From NCBI GenBank assembly GCA_018109965.1, contig JAGBFE010000062.1, forward strand, positions 1 to 5,557: a stretch of 5,557 bases of DNA, given 5' to 3'. The DNA comes from Oscillospiraceae bacterium (GTDB lineage Bacteria; Bacillota_A; Clostridia; Oscillospirales; Ruminococcaceae). The notes below the pieces were generated by a model. The model had not been told where the DNA came from, made no database searches, and saw only the letters and a list, made by a program, of their open reading frames with translations. The number at the start of each line of letters is the position of its first letter. Positions within the stretch are counted from its first letter, which is position 1. Below are positions 1 to 4,340 of the stretch, in pieces. A program made the position numbers and the translations under genes.

Positions 1-1
1 A

Positions 2-44
2 AAAGGCAATCGGAGCCGATTAGCTTTAAGCCGAAACTGCCTTT
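2..44 (+). ncRNA. Array unit at left edge (stem-closed RNA element)
   Basis: AAAGGCA (2-8) pairs perfectly over 7 bp with TGCCTTT (38-44), which is followed by G. This is the closing-stem rule of the better array units further right. Inside it, ATCG (9-12) and CGAT (17-20) form a hairpin with loop GAGC. The element is short at 43 nt and begins at the second base of the window, so the array may continue to the left. It could also be an intrinsic terminator remnant of an upstream gene, but there is no long T tail after 44. Confidence 0.35.
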
Positions 45-64
45 GACACCGCAGACCATTTCAC

Positions 65-120
65 GCTATCAATTGGCGACAATAAATTGGTATAAGGAGA
101 AACCGCTGTCAATTGGTGAC
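65..120 (+). repeat. Imperfect 16-nt direct repeat
   Basis: Positions 65-80 and 105-120 share GCTRTCAATTGGYGAC with two differences, 40 nt apart. A partial third copy, AAATTGG, lies at 84-90. The right copy can form a small hairpin, GTCA (108-111) with TGAC (117-120). This may be two diverged copies of one RNA element or protein-binding sites; nothing in the sequence decides between these. Confidence 0.5.
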
Positions 121-137
121 TGTCCGTTTAATCTCCC

Positions 138-160
138 TGCGGTGCAATTCCTTTTCCGCA
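138..160 (+). other. Small hairpin in the noncoding array
   Basis: TGCGG (138-142) pairs with CCGCA (156-160) across a 13-nt loop. It has no T tail, so it is not a terminator. Listed as a minor structural element of the noncoding region. Confidence 0.3.
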
Positions 161-198
161 CAGCAGATGTGCAGATGCTTGTCACAGTATTGTAAAAG

Positions 199-258
199 CT
201 TCCGCATAGCCTGCGTCGGGCTCATAACCCGAAAGGGCTGCTGTTTGCAGGCACGGAG
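199..258 (+). ncRNA. tRNA-like element with initiator-tRNA-like CAU anticodon arm
   Basis: The core TCGGG-CTCATAA-CCCGA (216-232) is a 5-bp stem with a 7-nt loop. It has T at loop position 2 (like U33), a CAT anticodon, and the three stacked G-C pairs that mark initiator tRNA-fMet. The flanks, G before and AAAGG after, also resemble tRNA-fMet. Before it, CGCA (203-206) and TGCG (212-215) make a short D-arm-like hairpin with loop TAGCC. After it, CTGC (238-241) and GCAG (247-250) make a T-arm-like hairpin with a 5-nt loop. CTTC (199-202) can pair with GGAG (255-258) as a short acceptor-like stem. An alternative fold pairs GCCTGC (209-214) with GCAGGC (247-252). It lacks a 7-bp acceptor, a canonical T loop and a CCA end, so it is not a normal tRNA. 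Confidence 0.5.
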
Positions 259-326
259 AAAAATCATGCAAATATAACCGACAGAGCTCAGGTCTCCGAG
301 GGGAATTGGACCCCAATGGAACGACA

Positions 327-416
327 GTGCAAAGGTAAGCCGACATATATCTTGTTTGTAATGCTCTATGTAAGTAAATTGTGGTGGGGTTGAAATCCAT
401 AGTCCTGAAGGTGCAC
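327..416 (+). ncRNA. Possible tRNA-like unit with T-arm-like hairpin
   Basis: GTGCA (327-331) pairs with TGCAC (412-416), closing a 90-nt element. Inside, ACATA (343-347) pairs with TATGT (367-371). At 385-401 a stem TGGGG/CCATA (four of five pairs, one of them a wobble) encloses the 7-nt loop TTGAAAT, one base from the common T loop TTCAAAT. The distance between the T-like arm and the closing stem is longer than in a tRNA. The 5-bp closing stem could arise by chance, so this unit is tentative. Confidence 0.3.
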
Positions 417-628
417 AAACCTGATATGTGATGTTTCTGAGTACGGCCAGCAGATAACGGAACTGCGCAGCCAGCTACTCTAACATACTGATGTATCCGT
501 TAAAACGTATGCGGCGGCAGGTTTAGCTGCTTCACCATATGCTTTACACATCATTTCGGAACAACGGACCTTAAATGTCGGTTATCCGAAGGCAGAACCT
601 TCTACCCTTACCGTTGACTTTGGGAGAA

Positions 629-702
629 CAACGTTCACTTCGGCTTTACGGCAGACAGAAGAATACAGACAGCATACAACTCCTCCATCCACCAACGTTC
701 AC
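629..702 (+). repeat. 10-nt direct repeat CAACGTTCAC
   Basis: CAACGTTCAC occurs exactly at 629-638 and 693-702, 64 nt apart, a spacing close to the size of the smaller array units. In addition TGACTTTGGG at 615-624 recurs at 1168-1177 within a better-defined unit. These shared words suggest diverged copies of related RNA elements. Confidence 0.4.
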
Positions 703-768
703 ACGGAAAGGAACGATGTATTCTGGTCTGCCGACTTATAAAGTTATCATTGCAGATTCTTTTGTTGG
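692..768 (+). ncRNA. Possible tRNA-sized array unit
   Basis: CCAACG (692-697) pairs with TGTTGG (763-768), giving 6 bp with one G-T wobble, closing a 77-nt element, the length of a tRNA. In the middle, GAC-TTATAAA-GTT gives a weak 3-bp stem with a 7-nt anticodon-like loop. No clear D or T arm is visible. The right strand of the closing stem competes with the hairpin GGCA (767-770)/TGCC (777-780). Weak evidence, listed because length and position fit the array. Confidence 0.25.
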
Positions 769-780
769 CAAGTTTCTGCC
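767..780 (+). repeat. Hairpin with sequence repeated at 929-943
   Basis: GGCA-AGTTTC-TGCC at 767-780 reappears as CGGCA-AGTTTTC-TGCCG at 928-944, with one extra T in the loop and one extra stem pair. A repeated hairpin in noncoding sequence 161 nt apart suggests duplicated RNA elements. Confidence 0.45.
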
Positions 781-806
781 GCGGTGAATCTGCTGATATA
801 AAATGA

Positions 807-855
807 AAAGCCTTAAGCATTTTAACGGCGTGAGATAAAATCTGTACGCCCGGCT
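807..855 (+). ncRNA. Short array unit with strong internal hairpin
   Basis: AGCC (809-812) pairs with GGCT (852-855). Inside is a stable two-part hairpin: GGCGT (827-831) with ACGCC (846-850), then AGAT (833-836) with ATCT (840-843). The left side, AAAAGCCTTAAGCATTTTAA, closely resembles the left side of the next unit (874-893), which supports an origin by duplication. The closing stem is only 4 bp here. Confidence 0.35.
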
Positions 856-874
856 GAAAGTTTTTCCCGACACA

Positions 875-984
875 AAAGCCTTAACTGCATTTCAAATTGT
901 CAGAATGCCTGTCTTTCAGGATGTTTTCGGCAAGTTTTCTGCCGATACATCCGCAAGCAGGAGGTACACGAAAAAACAGGCTTT
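875..984 (+). ncRNA. Array unit, multibranched
   Basis: AAAGCC (875-880) pairs with GGCTTT (979-984), which is followed by GG, matching the array closing rule. Inside are GCATT (887-891)/AATGC (904-908), and a two-step hairpin GGATG (919-923)/CATCC (948-952) enclosing CGGCA (928-932)/TGCCG (940-944) with a 7-nt loop, AGTTTTC. The left edge reads ACAAAAGC...ACTGCA, a variant of the ACAAAAG...ACAGCA start shared by units from 1120 on. At 110 nt it is longer than a tRNA and nearer to bacterial Y RNAs in size. Confidence 0.45.
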
Positions 985-1051
985 GGTCAAAAAATGCCAA
1001 CGCTTTACCTGCAGAGTATTGCAAGTATCCGACAGCTTGTGCTGAATAAAA

Positions 1052-1109
1052 GTTTTGCCTTTATGAGCGAAAGCCGTGTGGCAGAAACACCTTGAAAGCA
1101 ATGCAAAAC
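1052..1109 (+). ncRNA. Stem-closed RNA element between array units
   Basis: GTTTTGC (1052-1058) pairs perfectly over 7 bp with GCAAAAC (1103-1109). Inside, GTGT (1076-1079) and ACAC (1087-1090) enclose a 7-nt loop, GGCAGAA. A separate small hairpin, CAGC-TTGT-GCTG, lies just upstream at 1033-1044. The closing stem does not follow the AAAG/CTTT rule, so this may be a diverged unit or a spacer structure. Confidence 0.35.
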
Positions 1110-1122
1110 AGATATGGCAACA

Positions 1123-1205
1123 AAAGCGCAAACAGCAATTTAAGAAGATTTTTATTTGAACATTAACTGACTTTGGGGTTTCGTATCCCGCCAATCACGC
1201 GCTTT
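1123..1205 (+). ncRNA. Array unit with T-arm-like hairpin
   Basis: AAAGCGC (1123-1129) pairs over 7 bp with GCGCTTT (1199-1205), followed by G; the unit is 83 nt. Just inside the stem is ACAGCAA (1132-1138), shared with the next three units. At 1174-1190 the stem TGGGG/TCCCG (5 pairs, two of them wobbles) encloses a 7-nt loop, giving T-arm geometry. The run TTCGTATCCC is one base from the tRNA consensus TTCGAATCCC. The hairpin lies near the right end of the unit, as a T arm would. No clear anticodon arm is visible. Confidence 0.55.
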
Positions 1206-1221
1206 GGGCAAAATCGTAACA

Positions 1222-1280
1222 AAAGTGCTTACAGCAATCATCGACCCAAGTAACGGACTTGATTATCGGAACAGCACTTT
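1222..1280 (+). ncRNA. Array unit, stem-loop with 8-bp closing stem
   Basis: AAAGTGCT (1222-1229) pairs perfectly over 8 bp with AGCACTTT (1273-1280), followed by G. ACAGCAA lies at 1231-1237. Inside, CAAGT (1247-1251) and ACTTG (1257-1261) form a hairpin with loop AACGG. The unit is 59 nt, begins 16 nt after the previous unit and ends 8 nt before the next. A long paired end with an internal loop and terminal hairpin is the general shape of a Y RNA; that comparison is inference. Confidence 0.6.
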
Positions 1281-1288
1281 GACAAACA

Positions 1289-1361
1289 AAAGCACATACA
1301 GCAAATCTGTTACATAACCCTTGAACTTTTTCAAAAGATTTTTATGTTAAAACTGTGCTTT
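1289..1361 (+). ncRNA. Array unit, tRNA-sized and branched
   Basis: AAAGCACA (1289-1296) pairs perfectly over 8 bp with TGTGCTTT (1354-1361), followed by G; the unit is 73 nt, the length of a tRNA. Inside are ACAG (1298-1301)/CTGT (1307-1310) with a 5-nt loop, in the D-arm position, and ACATAA (1312-1317)/TTATGT (1342-1347) capped by TTGAA (1321-1325)/TTCAA (1330-1334). ACAGCAA (1298-1304) is conserved with its neighbours. Several nested stems in one 73-nt element make chance unlikely, although the interior is AT-rich. Confidence 0.6.
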
Positions 1362-1370
1362 GTAAAAAAG

Positions 1371-1500
1371 AAAGATGCAGACAGCAACCACAAATTTTCT
1401 CGAAAAAAGCTGTTATACACCTGCTGTGCACTGTGCTGCGAGATTTCCCTCGCCCCTTGCCCTGCCAATCCCAAAGGTGTAATTTTAAAAAACGCATCTT
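1371..1500 (+). ncRNA. Array unit, long branched form
   Basis: AAGATGC (1372-1378) pairs over 7 bp with GCATCTT (1494-1500), followed by G. ACAGCAA (1381-1387) again lies just inside. Internal stems are ACAGC (1381-1385)/GCTGT (1409-1413), TACACC (1416-1421)/GGTGTA (1476-1481), and within the latter GCGAG (1438-1442)/CTCGC (1449-1453) with a 6-nt loop. At 130 nt it is the longest unit. The arrangement is one closing stem with two arms, one of them extended. Confidence 0.55.
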
Positions 1501-1508
1501 GATATTTT

Positions 1509-1573
1509 GCAGAGGCTGATGATTCAAAAACAGAGACGCACGCAAGTGTCAGGTACTGCGCATCAGCCTTTGC
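1509..1573 (+). ncRNA. Last array unit, next to the DUF2828 gene leader
   Basis: Positions 1509-1521 pair with 1561-1573 over 13 bp with one G-T wobble, the longest closing stem in the array. It contains AGAG on the left and CTTT followed by G on the right, fitting the array rule. Inside, GACGC (1535-1539) pairs with GTGTC (1546-1550), one wobble, with loop ACGCAA. It lacks the ACAGCAA motif of the four units before it. It ends 7 nt before the Shine-Dalgarno sequence at 1581. It could instead act as a leader structure controlling or protecting the downstream mRNA. Confidence 0.5.
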
Positions 1574-1580
1574 CCTTTAA

Positions 1581-1586
1581 AGGAGG
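1581..1586 (+). promoter_or_regulatory. Ribosome binding site of the DUF2828 gene
   Basis: AGGAGG lies 8 nt before the ATG at 1595, a near-perfect Shine-Dalgarno sequence. It fixes this start codon and contrasts with the lack of such sites across 1-1570. Confidence 0.85.
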
Positions 1587-1594
1587 TAAACATT

Positions 1595-3073
1595 ATGCTT
1601 AACTTTCTCAAAAAAGAAAACAACTTTACATATACCGAAAACGGTGCGCTTACACACCAATCCACAAACAGCGAATGTCTTGACCTTTTTGCCACAATCG
1701 GTGCCATACGTTTTGCAGATGACAGCGATGTTGTTGCAAGATTTATCCGCGCTTACTGTGAGGATGCCGACCTTGCAATGAAGATTCTGTTTTTCGGCAG
1801 GGATGTGCGCGGCGGTCTGGGTGAACGCAAAGTTTTCCGCACCATTATCCGTTACCTTGCGGACACAAACCCTGCAAGCGTGGTAAAAAACATCCCTTAC
1901 ATTGCCGAGTTCGGTCGTTTTGATGACCTGCTTTGCCTGTTTGGCACAAGCTGTCAGGACGAAGCATTAAAGGCAATCAAAACACAGCTTGATGCTGACC
2001 TTGATGCTCTGACAAACAACAAGGAAATTTCTCTCCTTGGCAAGTGGCTGCCTTCGGTAAACGCATCCAGCAGGGATACCGTTGCAATGGCAAAAACCAT
2101 TGCCCGTTATCTTAACTTAAGTGATGCGGACTACCGCAGACTGCTTACAAAACTTCGCAGTGAAATCAGAATAATCGAAAACAACCTTCGTTGTAAGGAC
2201 TATTCCTTTGACTACGAAAAACAGCCTTCCAAGGCAATGCTCAAATACCGCAAGGCGTTTATGCGCAACGACGGCGAGCGTTACGGAATGTTTATGAACA
2301 AGGTTTCAAGTGGCGAGGCTGTGCTTAAAACGGGCGCTCTTGCACCTTATGATATTGTCCGCAGTCTTATCGACTACAACCGCTGGTGTTTTAAAACTCT
2401 GGACGAAAACGAACGCAAGGCAATCGGCACCACATGGAACTCCCTTGAGGATTTCACAAATGGTGAGAATGCTCTTGTAGTGGTGGACGGCTCGGGTTCC
2501 ATGTACAGCGGCACAAACAATCCAAAACCTATCGAGGTTGCGGTTTCCCTGGGCATCTACTTTGCCGAAAGAAACAAGGGTGCGTTCAAGAATCACTTTA
2601 TCACCTTCTCCCACACTCCTCGCCTTGTGGAAATAAAAGGTAAGGATATCTGCGATAAAGTGCAGTACTGTATGAGCTATAATGAGGTTGCCAATACCAA
2701 CCTGCAAAATGTGTTCAGCCTTATTCTTAACACTGCAGTTAAAAATCATCTGCCTCAGGAACAGCTGCCAGCCAAGCTTTATATTATCAGTGATATGGAG
2801 TTTGACCACTGTGTTGCCGATGCAGGCGTAACAAACTTTGAGTGGGCAAAACGGGAGTTTGCAAAACACGGCTACACATTGCCTCAGGTTATATTCTGGA
2901 ATGTGGACAGCCGCAACAATCAGCAACCTGTTACACAGCACGAAAATGGTGTGGCACTTGTCAGCGGCGCAAGCCCAAGAATATTTAAAATGCTGACAAG
3001 CGATAACCTCAACCCTTACACATTTATGATGGAGGTTATCGGCAGCGAGAGATACGCAAAAATCGCGGCATAA
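1595..3073 (+). CDS. DUF2828-type protein, Ro60/TROVE-like architecture with vWA domain
   Basis: The 492-residue product carries the motif series I associate with DUF2828: an N-terminal NGALTH...LDLFATIGAIR block, GRDVRGGLGER with EFGRFDDLL about 40 residues later, KWLPS, YRRLLTKLRSEIRIIE, and PSKAMLKYRKAF followed by GALAPYDIV. Residues 1 to about 285 are mainly helical. From about 292 a von Willebrand A domain begins: metal site D298-G-S300-G-S302, likely third ligand T368 and acidic D400 in ISDMEFD. Helical repeats plus a C-terminal vWA is the layout of Ro60, which binds Y RNAs around the outside of its ring and misfolded RNA ends in the cavity. That RNA-binding role is inferred here. No signal peptide or membrane segment is visible, so it is probably cytoplasmic. 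The RNA-like array directly upstream supports a ribonucleoprotein role. A strong terminator follows, so it does not appear to be in an operon with the next gene. Confidence 0.85.
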   Translation: MLNFLKKENNFTYTENGALTHQSTNSECLDLFATIGAIRFADDSDVVARFIRAYCEDADLAMKILFFGRDVRGGLGERKVFRTIIRYLADTNPASVVKNIPYIAEFGRFDDLLCLFGTSCQDEALKAIKTQLDADLDALTNNKEISLLGKWLPSVNASSRDTVAMAKTIARYLNLSDADYRRLLTKLRSEIRIIENNLRCKDYSFDYEKQPSKAMLKYRKAFMRNDGERYGMFMNKVSSGEAVLKTGALAPYDIVRSLIDYNRWCFKTLDENERKAIGTTWNSLEDFTNGENALVVVDGSGSMYSGTNNPKPIEVAVSLGIYFAERNKGAFKNHFITFSHTPRLVEIKGKDICDKVQYCMSYNEVANTNLQNVFSLILNTAVKNHLPQEQLPAKLYIISDMEFDHCVADAGVTNFEWAKREFAKHGYTLPQVIFWNVDSRNNQQPVTQHENGVALVSGASPRIFKMLTSDNLNPYTFMMEVIGSERYAKIAA

Positions 3074-3089
3074 GGTGAATAAATAAACG

Positions 3090-3119
3090 AAAACCGAAGG
3101 TTATCAACCTTCGGTTTTT
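3090..3119 (+). terminator. Intrinsic terminator of the DUF2828 gene
   Basis: A 13-bp perfect stem, 3090-3102 with 3106-3118, has loop ATC and ends in a T run (3115-3119). Its core is CCGAAGGTT/AACCTTCGG. It sits 16 nt after the stop codon and ends the transcript that would carry the RNA array and the DUF2828 gene. The A run on the left could give weak function on the other strand. Confidence 0.9.
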
Positions 3120-3147
3120 GTATTTGTAATATCATTATCCATACGAT

Positions 3148-3169
3148 CAGTAGTCTTTTAAGAGTACTG
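3148..3169. promoter_or_regulatory. Imperfect palindrome upstream of a promoter
   Basis: CAGTA (3148-3152)/TACTG (3165-3169) and TCT (3154-3156)/AGA (3161-3163) form a dyad with one G-G mismatch. It lies about 20 bp upstream of the -35 box at 3189, where a regulator could bind. A chance palindrome is also possible. Confidence 0.25.
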
Positions 3170-3188
3170 CCGCTGCCACTGCAAAAAT

Positions 3189-3217
3189 TTGTAAATACAC
3201 ATTATACATGCTATACT
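3189..3217 (+). promoter_or_regulatory. Sigma-A-type promoter of the membrane protein gene
   Basis: A -35 box TTGTAA (3189-3194) and a -10 box TATACT (3212-3217) are separated by 17 bp. Transcription would start near 3224, leaving a leader of about 70 nt. The -10 matches consensus in 5 of 6 positions and the -35 in 4 of 6. Position after the terminator and before the gene supports it. Confidence 0.6.
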
Positions 3218-3293
3218 GAAAACAACAAATTTCGACCTCCTTCGCGAAAATTACACATTATTCTGCAAACTATTACAAAAGGAGATATAAATT

Positions 3294-4145
3294 ATGACAA
3301 CTTTTTTCAGTAAGCATCCACGTCTTATCAGCATTGTGGCAATAATAATTCTGCTGGTGGCAGCCTGCGGCTCAATATTCTGGGCTGCACCAAAATATTC
3401 TGACCCGCAAAACCGCATTGAATCCATAGAATACCTTGATTCAAAGCGCAATACTGTCTTAGGGCTTGCGACCGCATCAGCTTCAGCATCAACTGCCCTT
3501 ACTTTGCTTAATGATGACTGGGGAACTCCTATTGCCAATGAACTGGCAGAACTGAGCATATATTTTATGATAATCCTTGCCGCCATTGTGCTGGAAAAAT
3601 ACCTGATAACCTTATCGGGTCTTGTAGTGTTTCAGTATATAATTCCTGTTGCCTGTGTTCTTATTATTCTGTATATATTATGGCGAGATCTGGAGTGGGC
3701 CAAAAATCTTGCTGTCCGCCTTGCAATATTTGGCTTTGCGCTGTTTATGCTTGTACCCGCAAGTGTTCAGGTGTGTCTGGTTATCGAAGATACCCACAGC
3801 ACTTCCATTCAGGCTGCAATGGATTCTGCACAAAACGCCACCTTACTTGTTGAAAGCGAAACTGAAACCAAAGAAACCAAAAATATTTTCGGCAAAGTTA
3901 TTTCCAGCGTTACCGAAACAGTTGATACAGCGATAGAAAGTGTAAAAAATATACTGAATAATTTTATCGAAGCTGTAGCAATTATGCTTGTAACCAGCTG
4001 TGTAATACCGATTCTTATGATAGTCATATTTGTATGGCTTATAAACACTCTGTCGGGCGTTAACATCACCCTGCCAAAACCTGTGCGTGTAAGAGTTGAC
4101 ACACAGAAAATTACAGGAAAACTCTCTTCCAAAAATGATGATTAA
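3294..4145 (+). CDS. Multi-pass membrane protein of unknown function
   Basis: I do not recognise a named family. The 283-residue product starts at an ATG 8 nt after GGAGA (AAAAGGAGA, 3277-3285). About five membrane segments are visible: 11-32, 87-105, 109-130, 139-164 and 226-250. Between the first two lies a small-residue stretch, GLATASASASTALTLL (57-72), followed by DDWGTPIANELAEL, which looks conserved-motif-like and may be a re-entrant or amphipathic segment. A soluble part rich in T, E and S (about 166-224) separates segments four and five and may form an amphipathic helix. The C-terminal 30 residues are polar and basic. The sequence LVAAC at 21-25 resembles a lipobox, but the following membrane segments make a lipoprotein less likely. 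It has its own promoter and terminator. A role alongside the neighbouring genes cannot be read from the sequence. Confidence 0.8.
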   Translation: MTTFFSKHPRLISIVAIIILLVAACGSIFWAAPKYSDPQNRIESIEYLDSKRNTVLGLATASASASTALTLLNDDWGTPIANELAELSIYFMIILAAIVLEKYLITLSGLVVFQYIIPVACVLIILYILWRDLEWAKNLAVRLAIFGFALFMLVPASVQVCLVIEDTHSTSIQAAMDSAQNATLLVESETETKETKNIFGKVISSVTETVDTAIESVKNILNNFIEAVAIMLVTSCVIPILMIVIFVWLINTLSGVNITLPKPVRVRVDTQKITGKLSSKNDD

Positions 4146-4180
4146 GCCATTCTCTGCAAATCAATAATATAATAAATCCG

Positions 4181-4218
4181 CTTCCTCCCTTAGACTTTAT
4201 CTATGGGAGGAAGTTTTT
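4181..4218 (+). terminator. Intrinsic terminator of the membrane protein gene
   Basis: CTTCCTCCC (4181-4189) pairs with GGGAGGAAG (4205-4213), followed by TTTTT (4214-4218). TAG (4191-4193) and CTA (4201-4203) extend the stem beyond one mismatch. It lies 35 nt after the stop codon. Confidence 0.88.
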
Positions 4219-4256
4219 CTTGTTGTCATTTTAATCATAGTGACTGATTGTTTAAA

Positions 4257-4285
4257 TTGAAATATCATTATTTCTATACTATAAT
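4257..4285 (+). promoter_or_regulatory. Strong sigma-A-type promoter of the macro-domain gene
   Basis: A -35 box TTGAAA (4257-4262), a 17-bp spacer and a perfect -10 box TATAAT (4280-4285) predict a start near 4292 and a leader of about 50 nt. The surrounding sequence is very AT-rich. This is the best promoter in the window. Confidence 0.75.
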
Positions 4286-4340
4286 ATTATAATAAAATCA
4301 TTTTTCTCATAAATATGGAAAACCATTGCGAGGTTCCACT

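Larger units (their letters stand above)
1..1580 (+). ncRNA. Probable array of tRNA-like / Y-RNA-like noncoding RNA units
   Basis: This 1.58 kb stretch upstream of the DUF2828-type gene has no convincing protein gene. All open frames are short, lack good ribosome binding sites and have cysteine-rich or low-complexity composition. It is instead full of short perfect inverted repeats on the scale of 45-130 nt. The best five units (1123-1573) run head to tail, 7-16 nt apart, and obey one rule: a closing stem that starts A(A/G)AG on the left and ends CTT or CTTT on the right, followed by G. Units at 2-44 and 875-984 obey the same rule. Pieces resembling tRNA anticodon and T arms are listed separately. 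I found no promoter inside it, so transcription probably starts to the left of the window. The last unit ends 7 nt before the Shine-Dalgarno sequence of the next gene, which suggests co-transcription. Units between 45 and 800 are much less certain than those from 875 on. Confidence 0.55.

Noticed and set aside
199..258. A genuine initiator tRNA gene
   Set aside because: The anticodon arm is right, but the acceptor is about 4 bp, the T loop is not canonical and no CCA end follows, so it is called tRNA-like only.
182..418. 78-residue open frame on the - strand
   Set aside because: It runs antisense through the initiator-tRNA-like arm and the T-arm-like hairpin, with no family features.
575..787. 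70-residue open frame on the + strand
   Set aside because: No Shine-Dalgarno sequence lies before the ATG, there is no recognisable motif, and it overlaps repeats and hairpins.
916..1194. 92-residue open frame on the - strand in the noncoding region
   Set aside because: It has no convincing ribosome binding site, an odd cysteine- and phenylalanine-rich composition, and runs across several well-paired RNA-like units that explain the sequence better.
1120..1500. CRISPR array
   Set aside because: The shared motif is only about 7-12 nt, spacing varies from 67 to 99 nt, and the rest of each unit is self-complementary rather than unique spacer.
1509..1573. Intrinsic terminator before the DUF2828 gene
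   Set aside because: The 13-bp stem has a 39-nt loop region and is followed by GCCCTTTAAAGG rather than a T run.
2306..2941. 211-residue open frame on the - strand
   Set aside because: It lies fully antisense within the vWA part of the DUF2828 gene, whose motifs are clear; it is a coding shadow.
3354..3371. Lipoprotein signal at the N-terminus of the membrane protein
   Set aside because: LVAAC is a loose lipobox match, but several later membrane segments and few preceding basic residues make an ordinary membrane helix more likely.
4326..4340. TTG start for the macro-domain gene, adding five residues
   Set aside because: It has no ribosome binding site, while ATG 4341 has GAGG at good spacing and begins exactly at the conserved macro fold.
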